Positions 58,515-64,000 of a stretch of DNA of 64,000 nucleotides are shown in pieces. The stretch comes from Brevibacterium limosum (GTDB lineage Bacteria; Actinomycetota; Actinomycetes; Actinomycetales; Brevibacteriaceae). Below the pieces are notes generated by a model. The model did no database searches. It saw only the letters and a program-made list of their open reading frames with translations, and was not told the DNA's origin. The stretch spans positions 868,001 through 932,000 of the forward strand of contig NZ_CP050154.1 of assembly GCF_011617705.1 (NCBI RefSeq), given 5' to 3'. Within the stretch, counting starts at the first letter, position 1. Each line of letters begins with the position of its first letter. Both the position numbers and the translations under genes were made by a program.

Positions 58515-59948
58515 TCAGTGGGAAGTCTGCTTGTCCTCGGTGTCGTCGGTGCCGTTGTCGTTGAAGCCGATGAGGTCATAGCCCATCTCGGCGAGCTCTT
58601 CGTCCTCGGAACCGGGTGGAGTCGTGCCGTCGATGGGCCGGCCCGCTGTCTCATTGAAGAAGTGGATGCCGATGAGCCCGATGACCCCGGCGGTGACGAG
58701 GTAGACGGCGGGGAAGAGCTCGAAGCCGGTCTTCTGGATGACGAAGGTGTTGACCGCCGCGGTCGTGCCGCCGAAGATCGCCGTGGAGATGTTGTAGCCG
58801 ATGGCGAACCCGGAGAAGCGCACCTGTGTGGGGAAGATCGCCGGCAGTGTCGCCGAGACGCAGGACTGGAGCATGACCTGGAGCAGGGCGATGATGCCCA
58901 ATCCCAGGATCTGCAGGCCGGTCCCTTCGGCCTGTATGAGCAGGAACGCGGGAACGGAGAGGATGATGAACCCGATCGCCGAGGTGTAGAGGACCGGTTT
59001 GCGCCCGATGGTGTCGGTCAGCCTGCCGAGGGGAGTGATGACGACCATCATCGCCGCCAGCACGATGACGAGGGTGAAGTTGCTCTCGACCTCCGAATGG
59101 CCCAATGTGCTGCTGAGATAGGTGGGCATGTACGTGAGCACCATGTACTGGCCGATGTTGAGCAGGACCACGAAGGCCATGAGCATGGTGATCTGCTTCG
59201 AGTAACCGCGGAAGAGATCGCGGAAGGGCTTCTTCGTCGTCTGCTGCCGGCTCGTCGCCGCAGAGAAGGCTTCGGGCTCATCGAGCTTCATCCGCAGCCA
59301 CAGTGCGATCCCGCCGAGCGGGAGTGTGAGCAGGAACGGCAGCCGCCACCAGCCGGCGTCCATGCCGTCGCTGCCGACGAAGACGAGCAGAACGGTGCAG
59401 ACCAGGGCCGCCGAGGCGGTTCCGGCCAAGGTGCCGAGCTCGAGGAACGAACCGCAGAAGCCTCGGCGCTTGTCCGGTGCCGACTCCGCCATGTAGACGG
59501 CCGCGCCACCGTACTCTCCACCCGTGGAGAAGCCCTGGACCATCCGGCACAGGAGCAGGAGCACGGGAGCGAACGCACCCAGGGTGGCATAAGTCGGCAG
59601 GATGCCGATCAGCGTCGTCGGGATGGTCATCATGATGATGGTCAGGACCATGATGTGCTGTCGCCCCACCTTGTCGCCGAGGGGACCGAGGACGAACCCG
59701 CCCAAGGGCCGGAAGACGAACGAGAGGGCGAGGAAGGCGAAAGTCAGCGCAACACCCCACTCGCCGGGGAAGAACGCATTGGCGATGTAGACGGAGACGT
59801 AGGAGTAGACACCGTAGTCGAACCATTCGACGGCATTGCCGAGGGCGGACCCGCTGATGGCTCGTCTGAGTGTGCGTCTGTCTCCGGCCGGCATCGTCTT
59901 GATGTCGATGCCGTCGGGCGTGGGGATCTTCTCATCGGATTCGCTCAC
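58515..59948 (-). CDS. MHS-family MFS transporter, ProP-like (flank copy)
   Basis: 477 residues from GTG 59948 (GGGAGGAC upstream); the frame is open to 59996. Same length and nearly the same sequence as the copy at 33575-35008: both share ALGNAVEWFDYGVYSYVS, GDKVGRQH and end GSEDEELAxMGY. Codon use here is GC-richer. Likely imports betaine, proline or another osmolyte. Not linked to otsA here; divergent from ohr. Confidence 0.9.
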   Translation of the reverse strand: MSESDEKIPTPDGIDIKTMPAGDRRTLRRAISGSALGNAVEWFDYGVYSYVSVYIANAFFPGEWGVALTFAFLALSFVFRPLGGFVLGPLGDKVGRQHIMVLTIIMMTIPTTLIGILPTYATLGAFAPVLLLLCRMVQGFSTGGEYGGAAVYMAESAPDKRRGFCGSFLELGTLAGTASAALVCTVLLVFVGSDGMDAGWWRLPFLLTLPLGGIALWLRMKLDEPEAFSAATSRQQTTKKPFRDLFRGYSKQITMLMAFVVLLNIGQYMVLTYMPTYLSSTLGHSEVESNFTLVIVLAAMMVVITPLGRLTDTIGRKPVLYTSAIGFIILSVPAFLLIQAEGTGLQILGLGIIALLQVMLQSCVSATLPAIFPTQVRFSGFAIGYNISTAIFGGTTAAVNTFVIQKTGFELFPAVYLVTAGVIGLIGIHFFNETAGRPIDGTTPPGSEDEELAEMGYDLIGFNDNGTDDTEDKQTSH

Positions 59949-60113
59949 GGCGTGTGTCCTCCCGTCTGTGGTTGCTTCAGTTCCGTGGTCTCTCAACGGA
60001 TTCTGACCGGCAGGTTAGCACTGCGCCCAGGTCGTGTGCGCCCCCTTACGGGAACGGGGCAACTGCGTTAGTCTCGGGAGACCTGTGACATCAGCGATAG
60101 TGAGGAGCAGACA

Positions 60114-60536
60114 ATGAATACACCTGAGAGCATCGCCTACACGGCTCGCGCGGAGATCACCGGCGGTCGGGACGGGCATGGCGCCACCGACGACAAGATG
60201 GTCGACGTCGACCTGCGCACACCGAAGGAACAGGGTGGACCCGGCGGGGGCACCAACCCCGAACAGCTCTTCGCCGTCGGCTACGGGGCCTGTTTCCAGG
60301 GCGCGCTCGGGCTGGCGGGCAAGGAACAGGGCGTCGACACCTCGAAGTCGGTCGTCAACTCCCAAGTCGGGATCGGCAAGGAGGGTGAGAGCTTCGGCCT
60401 GTCGGTGAGACTCGAGGTCAGCATCCCCGATGTGGACCTCGACACCGCGCAGAAGCTCGTCGACCGCACCCATGAGCTCTGCCCGTATTCGAAGGCCACC
60501 CGTGGCAACATCCCCGTCGAGGTCGTCGCGGTCTGA
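60114..60536 (+). CDS. ohr: Organic hydroperoxide resistance protein
   Basis: 140 residues of the Ohr branch of the OsmC/Ohr fold. The two catalytic Cys lie in GYGACFQGALGLAG and THELCPYSKATRGN, and the motif KEQGGPGGGTNPEQLFAVG is typical. It reduces organic and fatty-acid peroxides using lipoylated or dithiol partners. ATG 60114 has GAGGAG upstream. No ohrR regulator is next to it. It ends at a long inverted repeat shared with trkA. Confidence 0.94.
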   Translation: MNTPESIAYTARAEITGGRDGHGATDDKMVDVDLRTPKEQGGPGGGTNPEQLFAVGYGACFQGALGLAGKEQGVDTSKSVVNSQVGIGKEGESFGLSVRLEVSIPDVDLDTAQKLVDRTHELCPYSKATRGNIPVEVVAV

Positions 60537-60540
60537 GACC

Positions 60541-60600
60541 GGTCGAGGACTTCAGCCCTCCTCGTCATCCTCTTCGTCGAGAGTGCTGAAGTCCTCGACC
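60541..60600. terminator. 15-bp perfect inverted repeat at convergent ohr/trkA ends
   Basis: GGTCGAGGACTTCAG (60541-60555) and CTGAAGTCCTCGACC (60586-60600) are exact reverse complements around a 30-nt loop. The left arm covers the 15-bp gap and the trkA stop, and the right arm is trkA coding sequence (about 11 to 15 codons before its stop). In both transcripts it would form a strong stem, so it may act as a bidirectional terminator or protect the 3' ends. Confidence 0.6.
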
Positions 60601-61292
60601 TCGCGGGGAGATCCCGCGACGAGGATCTCGTCGTTGGCGTAGAGGGTGACATCCTGATCAGCGATGTTCCAGGTGTCCTCACCGTCGCGTCTGAATGCGA
60701 CGACGCTGATCCCGTACTCGCGTCTGATGTCGAACGACGCCAGCGGCGAATCAGAGATGCGCACCGGCGGGGCCGTTCGGGCCAGCACGAAGTCTTCGCT
60801 GACGGGCATGAAGTCGGACATGTGTCCGCGGATGAGATGCGCTGTCCGGCGCCCCATGTCGTTCTCCGGACGGATCACATTGTCGATCCCCAACTGTCCG
60901 AGGATGTCCGCATGCGTCTGGCTGACGGCCTTGGCCCAGATATGCTGATTCCCGATCTTGAGGACCTTCGAAGCGACGAGGATGCCGGCTTCGAGGTCGT
61001 TGCCGATGGCGATCACCACTCGGCTGACCTCCTCGATGCCGAGCTGGCGCAGCACGGTCTCATCCGTCGCATCCGTCCGGGAGACGAAGGCCAGTTTGTC
61101 GGAGTATTGGGCCACGACCGCCTCGTCGATGTCGATGCCGATGACGTCGACGCCGTAGGCGGCCAGCTCTGTGGCCAGTGAGCCGCCGAAGCGGCCCAGC
61201 CCGATGACGGCCACCGCCCCGTCCCTGGCCAGTGGGTGGGGGTTGCCCAAGAAGAACGCCGCAGGTCGCGTGCGCCACTTTCTGCTCTTCAT
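60552..61292 (-). CDS. trkA: Potassium uptake regulatory subunit TrkA/KtrA
   Basis: 246 residues from ATG 61292 with AAAGGAG upstream. One RCK unit: N-terminal Rossmann domain AVIGLGRFGGSLATELAAYG with the acidic end GIDID, then the RCK-C domain (SDFMPVSEDFVLARTAPPVR, DEILVAGSPREVEDF). Single-unit size fits KtrA-like gating subunits rather than the double-unit E. coli TrkA. It binds NAD(H) or ATP and controls the TrkH/KtrB channel encoded 59 bp upstream. The acidic tail includes one arm of an inverted repeat. Confidence 0.93.
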   Translation of the reverse strand: MKSRKWRTRPAAFFLGNPHPLARDGAVAVIGLGRFGGSLATELAAYGVDVIGIDIDEAVVAQYSDKLAFVSRTDATDETVLRQLGIEEVSRVVIAIGNDLEAGILVASKVLKIGNQHIWAKAVSQTHADILGQLGIDNVIRPENDMGRRTAHLIRGHMSDFMPVSEDFVLARTAPPVRISDSPLASFDIRREYGISVVAFRRDGEDTWNIADQDVTLYANDEILVAGSPREVEDFSTLDEEDDEEG

Positions 61293-61351
61293 CTCCGGTC
61301 TCCTTTCCTTGAGTGCGTGGGGTCTGACTGCTGCGATGCCGGTCGGGCTGC

Positions 61352-62695
61352 TCAGCCGATGAGCGGCCTCTCGACCGGAAGTTCGTAGCGGATGGCGCGT
61401 GCTCGCAGGGCCAGTCCGGAAGCGACGGTCACCGGGCCCAGCCGCCCCAGGATCATCACTGCGATGAGGACGGCTTGACTCGTTCCGGGCAGTCCGGCGG
61501 TGATGCCGGTCGACAGGCCGACGTTGCCGAAGCCGGAGATGACCTCGAAGAGGAGCCGACCGAGCCCGGGCCCCGGGTCGTCGAGCATGAGGACGATGGT
61601 GGCCGTGGCGATGAGCGCGAGAGCCAGAACGATCACCGTCGTTGCCTGTCGGTAGGCCGATCGTGCCACACGGGAGCCGAAGAGGTTCGTCGCCGAACCT
61701 CCGGAGATCTCGGCCCAGGTCATCGCCAGCAGCACGAGAACAGTGGTGATCTTCACTCCGCCCGCGGTTCCCGCCGGGCCGCCGCCGACGAACATGAGGA
61801 GGTCCATCACGAACCAGGTGGCGGGGTGCAGCTGCGAGATGTCGACGGTGCTGAAGCCCGCCGTGCGTGTGGTCGTCGATTGGAATGCGGCCGCCTGCAG
61901 CTTGTCCCACCAGTCGAATCGTCCCAGAGTTCCGGGATTGTTCCATTCGACTGCGGCGATGAACACCGTGCCGGCAAGGAGCAGAACCGGAGTGGCGACG
62001 ACCATCGCACGCGTCGTCAGGCTCCACGCCAGCGGAGTCCGGTAGCGGCGGACGATCTCGATGAGCACCGGATAGCCGAGTCCGCCGAGGATGATCGCCG
62101 CTGCCACAGGTGCGCAGACGAAGGGATCGGTGGCGTAGCCGGCGAGACTGTCGGACCTGAGACCGAAGCCGGCGTTGTTGAAAGCCGAGACTGCGTGGAA
62201 GACCGCGTCCCACGCCGCGTCTCCGGCTTCTTCGCCGTAGTGGACGGCGAAGCGAAGGAACAGCATCGTCGCAACGACCGCCTCGGTGGCGATGGTGAGA
62301 CCGATGACCCGCAGCACCATGGGCCGGACGCCTCCGATATCGGAGCTCTTGGCCTCGGCGGCGGCCGACTCCCGGAGCCTGAGCCCGACCTTTCCCGCGA
62401 CGAGCATGGCCAGAAGAGTCGTGAGCAGCAGGACGCCGAGGCCGCCGATCTGGATGAGACCGAGGATCACGGCCTGGCCGAAGAACGTGTAGTCGCTGCC
62501 GGTCGAGAGCACCTCCAGGCCCGTGACGCTGATCGCGGAGGTGGCGGTGAAGAGCGCAGACAGTACAGAGATTCCGCCGGGAGTGGACGTCGCGTTGGGC
62601 AGCATCAGCAGACCTGTGCCGAGGAGCAGAGCCGCAAGGTAGGTCACGACCACGCGGTCGATGGCATTGCGATGAGGATGATGCACGGTCGGCAT
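61352..62695 (-). CDS. trkH: Potassium uptake channel subunit TrkH/KtrB
   Basis: 447 residues with repeated M-P-M units of the Trk/Ktr/HKT family. Selectivity-filter regions include ATSAISVTGLEVLSTGSDY, SAFNNAGFGLRSDSLAGY, MFVGGGPAGTAGGVKITT and SGFGNVGLSTGITAGL, each with a conserved Gly. Forms the potassium channel gated by the TrkA protein downstream. Length fits KtrB-like subunits. It contributes to the osmotic-stress theme. Divergent from the pdhA-like gene. Confidence 0.94.
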   Translation of the reverse strand: MPTVHHPHRNAIDRVVVTYLAALLLGTGLLMLPNATSTPGGISVLSALFTATSAISVTGLEVLSTGSDYTFFGQAVILGLIQIGGLGVLLLTTLLAMLVAGKVGLRLRESAAAEAKSSDIGGVRPMVLRVIGLTIATEAVVATMLFLRFAVHYGEEAGDAAWDAVFHAVSAFNNAGFGLRSDSLAGYATDPFVCAPVAAAIILGGLGYPVLIEIVRRYRTPLAWSLTTRAMVVATPVLLLAGTVFIAAVEWNNPGTLGRFDWWDKLQAAAFQSTTTRTAGFSTVDISQLHPATWFVMDLLMFVGGGPAGTAGGVKITTVLVLLAMTWAEISGGSATNLFGSRVARSAYRQATTVIVLALALIATATIVLMLDDPGPGLGRLLFEVISGFGNVGLSTGITAGLPGTSQAVLIAVMILGRLGPVTVASGLALRARAIRYELPVERPLIG

Positions 62696-62830
62696 GCTAC
62701 CGACCCCGAATCAACTCTGCCGTAGACGTCATAGGCTCAACAGTACCGATGTTCCCCCAGGCCACAAGAGGGCTGCACGGCACCGCGCGCGACGTGCCCC
62801 GTCGGGACAGCAGGCGCAGACTACTCCTGT

Positions 62831-62844
62831 GCACGATATCGTGC
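62831..62844. promoter_or_regulatory. 14-bp perfect palindrome upstream of pdhA-like gene
   Basis: GCACGATATCGTGC reads the same on both strands. It stands in the 296-bp region between the divergent trkH and pdhA-like genes, 148 bp from the latter. Size and symmetry fit a dimeric regulator such as an Lrp/AsnC or GntR-type protein, families that often control 2-oxoacid dehydrogenase genes. No regulator is seen nearby within the window. Confidence 0.5.
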
Positions 62845-62897
62845 TACCCCTTGTAGCTCCGATTGCGCCGTGCATAGACTCCCTGCAATGAAGCATT

Positions 62898-62926
62898 GAC
62901 TCGACGCGGAACCGATGCATCGAGTC
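62898..62926. promoter_or_regulatory. 7-bp inverted repeat in the pdhA-like leader
   Basis: GACTCGA (62898-62904) and TCGAGTC (62920-62926) are perfect reverse complements with a 15-bp spacer, about 65 bp before the start. It could be an operator or an RNA hairpin in the leader. The rest of 62696-62991 shows no gene. Confidence 0.4.
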
Positions 62927-62991
62927 GATCCAGTGAGGTGACTGATGAGCGGCAGCGTCGGACTCGGCAGCTTCTGCGAAGGAGGTCCACA

Positions 62992-64000
62992 GTGTCTGAG
63001 AAGACTCGAAGCGGGAAGTCGACGAAGGGGAAGTCGACCAGAACACGGTCGACCGCCTCGGCGGAGGACAAACGCCGGTACTACGAGCGGATGGTCCTCA
63101 TCCGCGCCTTTGAGATGCGGGCCCAGGAGATGTACACGCGGGCGAAGATCGGCGGGTACTGTCACCTCAACCTCGGCGAGGAAGCCGTCGTCGTCGGTCT
63201 CATGGCCGCCCTGGAGGACCGGGACTACCTGTTCGCCAACTACCGCGTCCACGGGTATGCGCTGATGCGAGGACTGGACCCGGGGGCGGTCATGGCGGAG
63301 CTGTTCGGCCGCAAGGACGGCGTCTCCGGCGGCTGGGGCGGCTCGATGCATCTGTTCGACTCCGACGCCCGGCTGATGGGCGGCTACGGCATCGTCGGAG
63401 GACAGATGCCGCCGGCCACCGGCGCTGCCTTGGCTCTGAGCTATCGGCAGAAACCGGGTAAGGAGGCCGAGGCCGTGATGTGTCTGCTCGGCGACGGGAC
63501 GGCCGCGATCGGCTCGTTCCACGAGTCGCTGAACATCGCCGGCCTGTGGGACCTGCCCATCGTCTACGTGATCATCAACAATCGGATCGGCATGGGCACC
63601 GACGTCGAGCACTCCTCGGCCGAGCCCGAGCTGTACAGGAAGGCCGAAGCCTATCGTCTGCCCAGCAGACGTGTGGACGGCAGCGATCCGGTCGTCGTCC
63701 GCGATGCGGCCTTGGAAGCGCTGCGTTCGGCTCGGGAGGAGAGCAGACCGTATGTGCTGGAGACGATGACCTACCGGCTGAAGGGCCACTCCGTCGTCGA
63801 CCCCGCGCAGTACCGAACGGATGAGGACAAGGAAGAGGTCAGGGCCAATGACCCGGTTCCGGCCTATCGGGACAAACTGGTCAAAGGCAGAGTGCTGACG
63901 AAGAAGCGCGCTCAGGAGATCGACGACGAAGCGGAGAAGCGCATTGACGAGGCGGTCGAATTCGCCGACGACAGCGAATCGCCGGAACCCGAACGGCTTT
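62992..64000 (+). CDS. Thiamine-diphosphate 2-oxoacid dehydrogenase E1 alpha subunit, 3' partial
   Basis: Runs off the window end. GTG 62992 has GAAGGAGG upstream. The first 30 residues are Lys/Ser/Thr-rich, then RYYERMVLIRAFEMRAQEMY begins the E1-alpha fold. HLNLGEEAVVVG, SGGWGGSMHLFD and the thiamine diphosphate motif CLLGDGTAAIGSFHESLNIA (GDG to N) are present, followed by INNRIGMGT and TYRLKGHSVVDPAQYR. Matches PdhA of pyruvate dehydrogenase or acetoin dehydrogenase; E1 beta and E2 should follow downstream. Substrate not proved. Confidence 0.88.
   Translation, partial: MSEKTRSGKSTKGKSTRTRSTASAEDKRRYYERMVLIRAFEMRAQEMYTRAKIGGYCHLNLGEEAVVVGLMAALEDRDYLFANYRVHGYALMRGLDPGAVMAELFGRKDGVSGGWGGSMHLFDSDARLMGGYGIVGGQMPPATGAALALSYRQKPGKEAEAVMCLLGDGTAAIGSFHESLNIAGLWDLPIVYVIINNRIGMGTDVEHSSAEPELYRKAEAYRLPSRRVDGSDPVVVRDAALEALRSAREESRPYVLETMTYRLKGHSVVDPAQYRTDEDKEEVRANDPVPAYRDKLVKGRVLTKKRAQEIDDEAEKRIDEAVEFADDSESPEPERL

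Noticed and set aside
1..64000. tRNA, rRNA or CRISPR features
   Set aside because: I looked for T-loop-like GTTCGA patterns, cloverleaf arms and evenly spaced direct repeats and found none convincing. A dedicated search would settle it.

Overview
This window is a high-GC actinobacterial chromosome segment, most likely from Brevibacterium or a close relative in the Micrococcales. The grounds are the aryl-carotenoid (isorenieratene-type) gene set with heterodimeric lycopene cyclase crtYc/crtYd, crtU and a carotenoid-cluster cytochrome P450, GAF-ANTAR and DUF4383 proteins, frequent GTG starts and many ATGA stop/start overlaps. I see no tRNA, rRNA or CRISPR array. The window opens inside an SDR gene, whose YxxxK motif is the first thing read, and closes inside an E1-alpha dehydrogenase gene.

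Layout. 1-9.4 kb: oxidative-stress and redox genes (katE, Zn-alcohol dehydrogenase, a CDGSH protein overlapping a haem-oxygenase-like protein, a CBS protein), a GNAT-like protein, a GAF-ANTAR regulator and a transposase-derived gene that has lost its catalytic acids. 9.7-18 kb: the carotenoid locus. crtB-crtI on + converges on crtE-P450-crtYc-crtYd-crtU on -, and a MarR regulator diverges from crtE. 18-24 kb: a minus-strand stress and DNA-repair run (Ku, a CYP152 P450 whose frame runs into a ChaB protein, Dps, a Cys-rich protein, a stress SDR). 24-32.6 kb: GH15 hydrolase, G6PDH-like protein, FUSC protein, cardiolipin-synthase-like protein and XdhC.

32.6-48.6 kb looks AT-richer by eye and carries osmotic-stress functions: otsA overlapping a ProP-like transporter, csbD, ectD and a second MHS transporter. 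It also holds a compact unassigned pathway (acyl-CoA-dehydrogenase-like, PIG-L deacetylase/methyltransferase fusion, GT2). Three of its genes have relatives in the flanks (GNAT-like, ProP-like MFS, four-helix membrane protein), and two genes are broken: a frameshift at a C8 tract and a ccdA with two in-frame TGA codons. This suggests an acquired or recombined stress island.

48.6-64 kb: a three-subunit molybdenum hydroxylase with a MocA/MobA-like protein, LigD (partner of the Ku 31 kb away), a DUF418 protein, an FMN glutamate-synthase-like protein, the second ProP-like MFS, Ohr, a TrkA/TrkH potassium system and the start of a pdhA-like gene.

Functionally the window combines carotenoid pigment, peroxide and osmotic defence, NHEJ repair and potassium homeostasis. 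The most notable signals are the uncharacterised ACAD/PIG-L-MT/GT2 cluster, a crt-type operator repeated 35 kb away in front of stress genes, the CYP152-ChaB reading-frame fusion, the domesticated transposase, and the broken genes inside the island.
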